A DNA stretch of 64,000 nucleotides from an uncultured Pseudomonadota bacterium (GTDB lineage: Bacteria > Pseudomonadota > Gammaproteobacteria > Burkholderiales > SG8-39). The DNA lies in NCBI GenBank assembly GCA_903909415.1, contig CAIVVS010000307.1:1-64000 (forward strand). Reading direction: 5' to 3'. This document shows positions 7,608-14,923 of this stretch, piece by piece. The notes beneath the pieces are model-generated. The model was not told where the DNA came from. It saw nothing but the letters and a program-made list of their open reading frames with translations, and did no database searches. How positions within the stretch are numbered: the stretch's first letter is position 1; each line of letters opens with the position of its first letter. The translations under genes were made by a program, and so were the position numbers.

Positions 7608-8479
7608 TGGGCTCCCTGCCGCGTCGCAGGTTCATCGGCGGCCTGGCCGCCGGCTTGTTCGGCACCACGGCGCTGCGCGCCGTCGCGCAGATCCCCGGCG
7701 CCGGCGGCGCGCGGCCGGCCACCGAATACGTGCCGGTGTTCGGACAGACCGGCAAGGACGTGGGCTGGGTGCCCACGCCCCCGGCGCTGATCGAGAAGAT
7801 GCTCGCCGCCGCGGGCGTCACCGCAAAGGACCTGGTGATCGACCTGGGTTCGGGAGACGGACGCATCCCGATCGCGGCGGCCAGGCTGTTCGGCGCGCAA
7901 GCCATCGGCGTGGAGTACGAGGCCAACCTGGTCGAGTACTCGAAGGCCGAGGCCGCCCGCCAGGGCGTGTCGGACAAGGCGAGCTTCGTGCGGGGCGACG
8001 TGTTCGAGTACGACTTCTCGCGCGCCACGGTGATCGCGCTCTACCTGCTGCCGCACATGAACCTGCGCCTGCGCCCGAAGATCCTCGCGATGGCGCCGGG
8101 CACGCGGGTGGTGGCGCACAACTTCGGCCTGGGCGACTGGGAGCCCGACGAGGGCGTGTTCGCCGACGAGGTGCGCGGCTGGATGTGGATCGTGCCGGCG
8201 CAGGCCGGCGGCGAGTGGCGGTCGGCCCCGGGCGCGGCGCAGGTTCTGGACCTCTCCATGAGCATCCGCCAGCGCTTCCAGAAGGTCGAGGGCAGCGTGC
8301 GCGCCGGCGGCCGTACGCTGCCGATGCTGTTCCCGGCGCTGCGTGCCGGCCGCATCGAGTTCACGACGCTGGACGGCAGCGAGCGGCGCGACTACGTCGG
8401 CGAGGTGCAGGGTGCGCGCATCACCGGCACGGTCCGTTCCAACGGCGGCGAGCCGCAGCCCTGGGCAATGCAGCGCTAG
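7607..8479 (+). CDS. Tat-exported SAM-dependent methyltransferase-fold protein, paralog 3 of 3
   Basis: 290 residues. The N-terminus PRRRFIGGLAAGLFG is a convincing twin-arginine signal (residues 5-19), with a hydrophobic stretch ending RAVAQ, unlike the Sec signals of the two upstream paralogs. The core repeats the family pattern: GKDVGWVPTP, motif I DLGSGDG at 79-85, EYEANLVEYSK, YLLPHMNLRLRP, HNFGLGDWEPDE, then a C-terminal beta-rich region. Tat export would allow the protein to fold around SAM in the cytoplasm before crossing the membrane. GGGGAGG precedes the start, which overlaps the paralog 2 stop. The gene converges on the CoA-transferase gene, with 49 bases between. Confidence 0.85.
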   Translation: MGSLPRRRFIGGLAAGLFGTTALRAVAQIPGAGGARPATEYVPVFGQTGKDVGWVPTPPALIEKMLAAAGVTAKDLVIDLGSGDGRIPIAAARLFGAQAIGVEYEANLVEYSKAEAARQGVSDKASFVRGDVFEYDFSRATVIALYLLPHMNLRLRPKILAMAPGTRVVAHNFGLGDWEPDEGVFADEVRGWMWIVPAQAGGEWRSAPGAAQVLDLSMSIRQRFQKVEGSVRAGGRTLPMLFPALRAGRIEFTTLDGSERRDYVGEVQGARITGTVRSNGGEPQPWAMQR

Positions 8480-8528
8480 CAAGCGGCGCGCGCTGGCACG
8501 ACCGGATCGCGCCCGCGGACCAAGCACC

Positions 8529-9698
8529 TCAGCCCAAGGCGCCGCTGGCCCGGAGCGCCTCGATCTCCGCGCCGCTGAGTCCGGCTTCGGCAAGCACCGC
8601 CTTGTCGTGCTCGCCCAGGTCGGGCGGCACGCGGAAGTCGATGTCGCGGTTGCCGTCCACCCGCACCGGGCGGTGCTGGCTGCGCACGGTGCCGAACTTC
8701 GGGTGCTGCAGCTCGTAGAACGTGCCCAGGTGCTTCACCTGCGGGTCGTCCGGCAGGTCGGCCAGTTCGTTCTCAGGCGCGAACGGCACGTCGGCGGCTT
8801 CCAGCCGCGCGCACCAGTCGGCGCGGTCGCGGGTGGCGAAGATCGCGGTCAGTTCGATGGCCAGCTGGTCGTAGGCGCGCACCCGGTCCATGCGTGTCGG
8901 GTAGGCGGCCTTCCAGCCCGGCCGCTCCACCGCGTCGCAGAAGGACTCCCAGAACTTGTCCACCGAGGACAGGTGCACGCCGATGCGCTTGCCGTCGCGG
9001 CACAGCAGCGCATAGGCCTGCGAGTTCGCGCCGCGCTGGTGGATGGGCATGGGCTTGTCCAGCGCCAGCATCCAGGCGATCGGCTCCACGCCCAGTCCCA
9101 TCGCGGCTTCCAGCATGTTCACTTCCACCTTGTGGCCCTTGCCCGAGCGCTCGCGCTCGAACAGCGCGCCCATCACGCCCAGCGCCGCGTAGTAGCTGGT
9201 CGCCGGGTCGGTGATCGCCGGCCCGACCACGCGCGGGTCGTCGGTGGCGCGGTGGCGGCTCATCCAGCCCGACAGCGCCTGGCCGACATGGTCGAAGGCA
9301 GGCCGCTCGGCATAGGGGCCGTCCGGACCGAAGCCGGTGATCGCGCAATAGACCAGGCGCGGGTTTACCGCCGACAGCGCGTCCCAGCCTATGCCCAGCT
9401 TCTCGGCCACGCCGGGCCGGCTGTTCATGATCACCACGTCCGACACCTTCACCAGGCGCTTGAACGCGGCCAAGCCCTCGGGCCGCGTGATGTCCAGCGC
9501 GAGGGAGCGCTTGTTGCGGTTGTGCGCCTGGAAGTGCGGGCTGTAGCCGCCGCCGTTGAAGGAGCGGAACGGGTCGCCCGCGCCGGGGCGTTCCACCTTG
9601 ACCACGTCCGCGCCCATCTCGGCCAGCAGCATGGCGGCGAAGGGCGCGGTGATGAACTGGCCCAGGTCCAGCACCCGGATGCCTGCGAGCATCTTCAT
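8529..9698 (-). CDS. CaiB/BaiF (family III) CoA-transferase
   Basis: 389 residues, starting LAGIRVLDLGQFITAPFAAM, the standard opening of family III CoA-transferases, with the nucleotide/CoA region VVKVERPGAGDPFR and the TGFGPDGPYAERPAFDHVGQA block. Asp164 in ITDPATSYYAALG occupies the place of the catalytic aspartate of formyl-CoA transferase (by eye). It would move CoA between organic acids, activating the carboxylic substrate for the enoyl-CoA hydratase/lyase and acyl-CoA dehydrogenase encoded divergently. It is second in a two-gene minus-strand operon, 9 bases after the citryl-CoA-lyase-like gene. Confidence 0.92.
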   Translation of the reverse strand: MKMLAGIRVLDLGQFITAPFAAMLLAEMGADVVKVERPGAGDPFRSFNGGGYSPHFQAHNRNKRSLALDITRPEGLAAFKRLVKVSDVVIMNSRPGVAEKLGIGWDALSAVNPRLVYCAITGFGPDGPYAERPAFDHVGQALSGWMSRHRATDDPRVVGPAITDPATSYYAALGVMGALFERERSGKGHKVEVNMLEAAMGLGVEPIAWMLALDKPMPIHQRGANSQAYALLCRDGKRIGVHLSSVDKFWESFCDAVERPGWKAAYPTRMDRVRAYDQLAIELTAIFATRDRADWCARLEAADVPFAPENELADLPDDPQVKHLGTFYELQHPKFGTVRSQHRPVRVDGNRDIDFRVPPDLGEHDKAVLAEAGLSGAEIEALRASGALG

Positions 9699-9707
9699 CG
9701 CAGGTCC

Positions 9708-10487
9708 TCAGCCCTTGGGCCGCAGGTCGCTGCCCGCCTCGTCGTCCAGGCGCGCCCAGACTTCGCCCGCTATCGGGTTGCGGATCTCCTCGGCGATATG
9801 GCCGACCAGGCCGACCGCGCGGCCCATCACCGCGATGCCGCGGCAGATGCGCCAGTCCAGCCCCAGCTCGCTGGCGATCGCGCCGATCGCGCCGGTGGCG
9901 TTCACCGGCAGCACGCGCCCGGTGACGCGCTCGGCCTCGGCGGCGATCATCTGCATCAGCTCGCAGTAATGGCCGTAGTAGCCGTTCTCTTTCGCCAGCT
10001 GGAACAGGCGCGGCGTGCGCGGGTCGATCGGCTTGTGTATCGGGTGGCCGATGCCGGGGATGGCCTGCTTGCGCGCGCGGAACTCGGCGACGATGTCGGT
10101 GGCCGCCTGCTTCAGGTCGGGCTTGTCCACGCCCTTGATCGCCTTCTGCATCACGCGCGCCGAGTCCTCGGTGGTGCCGACGAACACCGTGCCCATGCCG
10201 CACAGGCCCGCGGCCACCGCCGCGTTCATCGATTCGGGCGCGCCCAGGTAGACCATGCGCGTGGCGATCGCCACCGGCGTCATGCCGTGCTCGGCCAGGG
10301 TCACCATCAGCGCGTTGAACAGCACCGACTGCTGCGGCGTGGGCAGCTCGCCGGTGATCTCCAGCCAGCCCATGTCGCCCAGCGATACCTTGCCGATGAT
10401 GTCGTTCACCAGGTCGCGGCCCTTGACCACGATGCGGTCGGGCGTGCTCCAGCCCATGTCGGAGCGGATCGGCTTGTTCTGTCTCAT
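9708..10487 (-). CDS. Citryl-CoA lyase / citrate synthase-like protein (single short domain)
   Basis: About 259 residues from ATG 10487; GTG 10499 is an alternative and neither has a strong ribosome site. This is the short citrate-synthase fold used by citryl-CoA lyases and related C-C lyases. GIGHPIHKPIDPR (His148) matches the GFGHxVY..DPR motif of citrate synthase. The usual GPLHGGAN is GTVFVGTTE here, and the catalytic Asp position reads VNATG, so by eye only one of the three classic residues remains. Pairing with a CoA-transferase suggests cleavage or formation of a 3-hydroxy-3-carboxy-acyl-CoA, with chemistry that may differ from citrate synthase. Confidence 0.8.
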   Translation of the reverse strand: MRQNKPIRSDMGWSTPDRIVVKGRDLVNDIIGKVSLGDMGWLEITGELPTPQQSVLFNALMVTLAEHGMTPVAIATRMVYLGAPESMNAAVAAGLCGMGTVFVGTTEDSARVMQKAIKGVDKPDLKQAATDIVAEFRARKQAIPGIGHPIHKPIDPRTPRLFQLAKENGYYGHYCELMQMIAAEAERVTGRVLPVNATGAIGAIASELGLDWRICRGIAVMGRAVGLVGHIAEEIRNPIAGEVWARLDDEAGSDLRPKG

Positions 10488-10594
10488 GTTGCGGCGCACC
10501 TATAGAGGAGGAGGGTTTGCACTCGCACCGGCACCGCCGGCGCGCGGAAAGGCGCGCAGTGTTGCATCGCGCCGGGCGACTTGTCGAGTGTGCA

Positions 10595-10645
10595 TTGATT
10601 CGGCAATCAACACAGACGCTTTCGCGCCGGACCCGCGCCTAGAAT
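10595..10645 (+). promoter_or_regulatory. Divergent control region with an inverted repeat and a -10-like TAGAAT
   Basis: TTGATT-CGGC-AATCAA (10595-10610) is a perfect inverted repeat built from the same half-sites (TTGAT/ATCAA) as the palindromes at 14817, 16274 and 39454, though in a different geometry. A TAGAAT at 10640-10645 is a plausible -10 for the plus operon starting at 10679. The 191-base gap serves both the CoA-transferase/lyase operon and the hydratase operon. Confidence 0.5.
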
Positions 10646-10678
10646 CATCCGCTTTCGAACCCGGTGCAGGAGAACGAC

Positions 10679-11518
10679 ATGGCGGCAGGCAACGAGATCG
10701 TGCGCGACACGGTGCGCGTGGACTTCAAGGACGGCGTGGCGACGGTGCTGCTCAACCGCCCCGACAAGAAGAACGCGATGAGCCCGCAGCTGCACAAGGA
10801 CATCACCGAGGTGCTGGAGCTGCTGCGCTACGACGACCGCGCGCGCGTGCTGGTGATCACCGGCGCGGGCAACTCCTTCTGCGCCGGCATGGACCTGAAG
10901 GAGTTCTTCCACCAGCTCAAGACCAAGGACCCGGCCGAGTACGACCGCGTCTACCGCATGGCCACCGACTGGCGCGGGCGCACGCTGCGCTACTACCCCA
11001 AGCCCACCATCGCGATGGTCAACGGCTTCTGCTTCGGCGGCGCGTTCTCCATCGTCGAGGGCTGCGACCTGGCGGTGGCGGCCGATGACGCGACCTTCGG
11101 CCTGTCGGAGATCAACTTCCGCATGTTCCCCGGCGGCGTGGTGTCCAAGTCGCTGGCCAACATGGTGCATTCGCGCGATGCGCTGCTGTACGCGATGTCG
11201 GGCCGTACCTTCGACGGGAAGAAGGCGGCCGAGATGAAGTTCGTGAACTTCTCCGTGCCCAGGGCGTCGCTGGAGGCCGAGACCATGAAGCTCGCGCACG
11301 AGATCGCCGGCAAGGACCCGGCGGCGCTGCGTGCCTGCAAGGACGGCTACCGCTTCTCGCTGGAGATGAGCTGGGAGGCCTCGGTGAACTACACGATGGC
11401 CAAGGAGAACGAGGTGCTGCTGGCGCAGAAGGGCGGCTGGATCGAGCACGGCATCGGCGACTTCGTCGACGGCAAGTACAAGCCCGGCCTGCAGGGCAAC
11501 GAGTCGGTGAAGAAGTAA
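10679..11518 (+). CDS. Enoyl-CoA hydratase/isomerase family; p-hydroxycinnamoyl-CoA hydratase/lyase-like
   Basis: 279 residues from ATG 10679 (AGGAGA at 10668). Unusually close for a crotonase to hydroxycinnamoyl-CoA hydratase/lyase (Ech/HCHL, the feruloyl-CoA to vanillin enzyme): AGMDLKEFF, KPTIAMVNGFCFGGAFS, DATFGLSEINF, GGVVSKSLA, KKAAEM and the KPGLQ tail. Recalling HCHL numbering, catalytic Ser123 and Glu143 are kept as Ser124 and Glu144. The two tyrosines that read the phenolic group (Tyr75, Tyr239) are Phe76 and Met240. I infer hydration/retro-aldol cleavage of a CoA thioester without a free para-hydroxyl. First gene of a four-gene operon. Confidence 0.85.
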   Translation: MAAGNEIVRDTVRVDFKDGVATVLLNRPDKKNAMSPQLHKDITEVLELLRYDDRARVLVITGAGNSFCAGMDLKEFFHQLKTKDPAEYDRVYRMATDWRGRTLRYYPKPTIAMVNGFCFGGAFSIVEGCDLAVAADDATFGLSEINFRMFPGGVVSKSLANMVHSRDALLYAMSGRTFDGKKAAEMKFVNFSVPRASLEAETMKLAHEIAGKDPAALRACKDGYRFSLEMSWEASVNYTMAKENEVLLAQKGGWIEHGIGDFVDGKYKPGLQGNESVKK

Positions 11519-11539
11519 GCGCAGGACCACGGGCAAGCC

Positions 11540-12691
11540 ATGGACTTCCGCTTCACCGAGGAACAGGACATGCTGCGCGAGTCGGTGCGCCGCATGATGG
11601 ACAAGCTCGCCACGCCGGAGCTGATCCGGCGGCTGGACCGCGAGCAGGCCTATCCCTACGAGCTGTACGACGCCTGGGCGGAGATGGGCCTGTTCCGCAT
11701 GCCCTTCCCCGAGGCCTACGGCGGCCTGGACGGCAACGTGACCGACCTGGTGATCATCGCCGAGGAGCTGTCGAGGAAGAGCTTCGACTTCTTCACCGCC
11801 TACGGCGGCAGCGTGTTCTGCGCGCTGAACATCCTCAGGAAGGGCAGCGAGGAGCAGAAGAAGGAATGGCTGCCGCGGCTGCTGTCGGGCGAGATCAAGA
11901 TGTCGATCTCCATGTCCGAGCCGGACGCCGGATCCGACATCGGCTCGATGCGCACCAGCGCGCGGCGCGACGGCGACGACTGGATTATCAGCGGCCAGAA
12001 GGTCTGGGCCACCGGCGCCGGCGCCAAGGGCAACGTAATCAACGTCTACGTCAAGACCGACCCCAAGGCGCACTACCGCCAGGGCATGTCGCTGTTCCTG
12101 GTGGACAACGACGCGCCGGGGCTGGAGCTGCGCAAGCTGGACATGCTGGGCCGGCGCTGCGTGGGTACCTACGAGCTGTTCTTCAACGAGGTGCGCGTGC
12201 CGGCCTCGCGCCTGGTCGGTGGCGAGAACCGCGGCTGGGACTGCGTGATGTCCGGCCTGCAGGCCGAGCGCGTCACCTCCAGCGCCGGCTACGTCGGCGG
12301 CATGCAGGCGGTGTTCGACCTGGCGCGCAGCTACGCCACCGAGCGCAAGCAGTTCGGCCGCCCCATCGGCAGCTTCCAGGCGATCGGCCACATGCTGGCG
12401 GACATGCAGACCGACCTGGAGGCGGCGCGCCTGCTGGTGTACCGCGCGGCGTGGATGCTGTCCGAAGGCAAGGACGCGCTGCGCGAGATCTCCATGGCCA
12501 AGCTGTTCGGCTCGGAGGCCTATGCGCGCATGGCCAACAACGGCATGCAGGTGATGGGCGCCTACGGCTACAACATGGAATTCGACATGCAGCGGCATTT
12601 CCGCGACGCGCGCAGCGCCACCATCGGCGCCGGCACCTCGCAGATGCAGCGCAACCTGATCGCCGGCCTGATGGGACTGAAGGTACAGTGA
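11540..12691 (+). CDS. Acyl-CoA dehydrogenase
   Basis: 383 residues with the complete flavoprotein ACAD fold: N-terminal helical domain (MDFRFTEEQDMLRESVRR), FAD-binding strand region (SISMSEPDAGSDIGSMRTSA, residues 122-141), and the C-terminal helices with RKQFGRPIGSFQ and GAYGYNMEFDMQRHFRDAR. The usual C-terminal base (EGTSE) is AGTSQ here. Glu243 in LQAERV sits at the alternative base position used by isovaleryl- and long-chain acyl-CoA dehydrogenases, so activity should be retained. It oxidises an acyl-CoA to an enoyl-CoA for the hydratase/lyase encoded 21 bases upstream, passing electrons to ETF. Confidence 0.93.
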   Translation: MDFRFTEEQDMLRESVRRMMDKLATPELIRRLDREQAYPYELYDAWAEMGLFRMPFPEAYGGLDGNVTDLVIIAEELSRKSFDFFTAYGGSVFCALNILRKGSEEQKKEWLPRLLSGEIKMSISMSEPDAGSDIGSMRTSARRDGDDWIISGQKVWATGAGAKGNVINVYVKTDPKAHYRQGMSLFLVDNDAPGLELRKLDMLGRRCVGTYELFFNEVRVPASRLVGGENRGWDCVMSGLQAERVTSSAGYVGGMQAVFDLARSYATERKQFGRPIGSFQAIGHMLADMQTDLEAARLLVYRAAWMLSEGKDALREISMAKLFGSEAYARMANNGMQVMGAYGYNMEFDMQRHFRDARSATIGAGTSQMQRNLIAGLMGLKVQ

Positions 12692-12776
12692 GGTCAAGGC
12701 AGGCAAAGCTTGCATGGAGGCGGCGGGACGCGTCTGGAGGGACGCCCGCCGCGCCGAACCACGAGGAGGAGGAGCA

Positions 12777-13751
12777 ATGAAGAACGGCATCGCGGCCCTG
12801 GCCGCAGGCATCGCATCACTCGCGCTGTGCGCGGGCCACGTATCCGCCCAGGCATTCCCCAACAAGCCGGTCAGGCTGGTCGTGCCCTATGGCGCGGGCG
12901 GGGCGCCGGACGTGTCCTCCCGGATGATCGGGCAGAAGATGTCCGAGACGCTGGGGCAGCAGGTGGTGATCGACAACAAGCCCGGCGCCGGCGGCATCAT
13001 CGCGGCCGAACTGGTGGCCAAGTCGCCCGCCGACGGCTACGCGCTGTTCGTGGCCGACACCGGCCACTTCGCGATCAACCCGGCCCTCTATCCCAAGCTG
13101 CCCTACGACCCGCTGCGCGACTTCACGCCGGTGGCGACCGCGGTGTCCACGCCGCTGATCCTGGTGGCCAACCCGACCACCCTGCCGGTAAACAACGTCG
13201 CGGAGATGATCGCCGCCGCCAGGGCCAAGCCCGGCATCCCGTTCGGTTCCTCGGGCAACGGCAGCCCGCACCAGCTGTTCATGGAGATGCTCAAACAGGC
13301 TGCCGGCGTGCAGCTGACCCATGTGCCCTACAAGGGCGTGGCGCAGTCGGTGCCCGGCATCCTGTCGGGCGATGTGGCCATGCTGTTCGTCGGTATCACC
13401 TCGGTCAAGGCGCACGTCACCTCGGGCAAGCTGCGCGTGCTGGCGGTGAGCACCGGCAAGCGGTCATCCCTCATGCCGGAGGCGCCGACCGTGGCCGAGG
13501 CGGGTGGCCCTGCGCTGGACCTCGCCGTGTCCATCACCTGGCTCGCGCCCACCGGCACGCCGCGCGACGCGATCGCCCGCCTGCACCAGGAACTGGCTCG
13601 CACGCTGCAGAACCAGGACCTCGCGCAGAAGCTCAACGCCGCCGGCATCGAGGTGGTGGCCGCGGGCCCCGAGCAGACCACCGAACTGATCCGCACCGAC
13701 ATGGCCAAGTACGGCAAGCTGGTGCGCGAGGCGAATGTGAAGGTTGACTGA
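12777..13751 (+). CDS. Bug/TTT-family periplasmic substrate-binding protein
   Basis: 324 residues. ATG 12777 follows a very strong GAGGAGGAGGAG; the frame is open to 12714 but that extension breaks the Sec signal (1-25, ending HVSAQ). Family landmarks: FPNKPVRLVVPYGAGGAPDVSSR, NKPGAGG, HVPYKG and PTVAEAGG. It lies inside the CoA-catabolism operon between the acyl-CoA dehydrogenase and a metallohydrolase, so the ligand is probably the pathway's carboxylic substrate. No cognate TctA/B in the window. Confidence 0.92.
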   Translation: MKNGIAALAAGIASLALCAGHVSAQAFPNKPVRLVVPYGAGGAPDVSSRMIGQKMSETLGQQVVIDNKPGAGGIIAAELVAKSPADGYALFVADTGHFAINPALYPKLPYDPLRDFTPVATAVSTPLILVANPTTLPVNNVAEMIAAARAKPGIPFGSSGNGSPHQLFMEMLKQAAGVQLTHVPYKGVAQSVPGILSGDVAMLFVGITSVKAHVTSGKLRVLAVSTGKRSSLMPEAPTVAEAGGPALDLAVSITWLAPTGTPRDAIARLHQELARTLQNQDLAQKLNAAGIEVVAAGPEQTTELIRTDMAKYGKLVREANVKVD

Positions 13752-13771
13752 GGTCAAGGTGGACTGATTCC

Positions 13772-14803
13772 ATGGGCGAATCCCTCGACCCCGCGACGCC
13801 GACTGCCGAGCGCTGCGTCACGTCCTACCCGGCGCGGCGCGCGTTCCGGCCGGGCGTGGTGCATCCGCCGCAGGCGCCGGGCGTGCAGGGCATGGTGGAC
13901 ATCCATTGCCACGCGCACGAGGGCCAGCAGGACGCGCTGTCGCTGGCCAAGTTCGCCTCGGAAGCGGGCATGCGCGCCATCCTCTACAAGACCATAGGCG
14001 CGATCAGCGGCGAGTACCGGCCAGCGCGCGACGTGGCCGCGGTGCGGCAGGAACTCGCGCGCTGGAGCGACCAGACCGGCATCGCGCCGATAGATTGCCT
14101 GGCCGGTTACGGCGTGACCATGGACAACCGGCCGCCCACGCTGCCGCGCCTGCGCCAGGCGCTGGACGACGGCGTGGCCGGCGTCTGGCTGCATGTGTTC
14201 AACCACGCGCTCACGCTGCACAAGGTGGGCGGCAAGTTCATCTGGTGGGACAAGGACGCCGATCCCGCCGCGCATTCCGCGCCGCTGCCCTGGGACGAGG
14301 CGCTGCGCCACGGTTACTACCTGCTGGACGAGCGCGGCCGCCTCAAGCCCCTGGTGCAGGACATGCTGCGCATGGTGTTCGACGCCGACGTCGCGCTGTT
14401 CTACGGCCACGGCACCCATCCCGAGTTCGAGGCCCTGACCGAGTTCGTCGACAAGGCGGGCTTCAGGCGCGCGGTGATCGACCATCCGTTCAGCCCCTTC
14501 ATCGACCTGTCGATCGCCCAGATGAAGCAGCACGCCGCCGCCGGCGTGACCCTGAACTTCACCTTCGACGAGCTGTCGCCGCTGCTGGGCGTGGACCCGG
14601 CGCGCATGGCCGAGGCGGTACGGGCCGTCGGCGTGGAGCACGTGACCCTGTCCTCGGACGCCGGCGAGCCGCTGTTCCCGAACACGGTGGAATGCATGCG
14701 CCTGGTCAGCGGCTACATGGCGGCCTTCGGGCTAGACGCCGCAGCCATCGACCGAACCTGCCGCATCAACCCGGCGCGCATCGCCGGCTTGCCCGTGTCC
14801 TGA
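13772..14803 (+). CDS. DUF6282-type amidohydrolase-like metalloprotein
   Basis: 343 residues. After a ~40-residue leader, MVDIHCHAHEG carries the D-x-H-x-H metal motif of the amidohydrolase superfamily (Asp43, His45, His47). Later metal-ligand candidates are ALFYGHGTH, AVIDHPFSPF and the barrel-end LSSDAGEP. I recognise it as the DUF6282 group, whose reactions are not established; hydrolysis or decarboxylation of a lactone, amide or acid is the family expectation. It is last in the hydratase/dehydrogenase/Bug operon, 20 bases after the binding protein, and ends 13 bases before the palindromic promoter of the HTH-citrate synthase gene. Confidence 0.75.
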   Translation: MGESLDPATPTAERCVTSYPARRAFRPGVVHPPQAPGVQGMVDIHCHAHEGQQDALSLAKFASEAGMRAILYKTIGAISGEYRPARDVAAVRQELARWSDQTGIAPIDCLAGYGVTMDNRPPTLPRLRQALDDGVAGVWLHVFNHALTLHKVGGKFIWWDKDADPAAHSAPLPWDEALRHGYYLLDERGRLKPLVQDMLRMVFDADVALFYGHGTHPEFEALTEFVDKAGFRRAVIDHPFSPFIDLSIAQMKQHAAAGVTLNFTFDELSPLLGVDPARMAEAVRAVGVEHVTLSSDAGEPLFPNTVECMRLVSGYMAAFGLDAAAIDRTCRINPARIAGLPVS

Positions 14804-14816
14804 TCACCCCGGCCCG

Positions 14817-14852
14817 ATCAACGTTGATGCAACATGGATTTCGGCATACATT
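14817..14852 (+). promoter_or_regulatory. Promoter with operator palindrome overlapping the -35 (HTH-citrate synthase gene)
   Basis: Perfect palindrome ATCAACGTTGAT at 14817-14828. Its right half is the start of a -35, TTGATG (14824-14829), followed by exactly 17 bases and a -10 TACATT (14847-14852). The same arrangement recurs at 16274 and, on minus, at 39465. The overlap predicts repression. It drives the gene at 14924. Confidence 0.72.
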
Positions 14853-14923
14853 GACGGCCCTGCCAGCGCGTTAGCGGCGCCTTCCTTGCGCTGCGTCCCG
14901 CTCCGAGGTTCCCGAGTACCCCC

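Noticed and set aside
10505..10515. Strong Shine-Dalgarno-like GAGGAGGAGGG on plus in the divergent gap
   Set aside because: No plus-strand start with a credible product follows; the real gene starts at 10679 with its own AGGAGA.
11540..12691. Acyl-CoA dehydrogenase seemed to lack its catalytic glutamate (AGTSQ for EGTSE)
   Set aside because: Glu243 lies at the alternative base position used by isovaleryl- and long-chain enzymes, so activity is expected.
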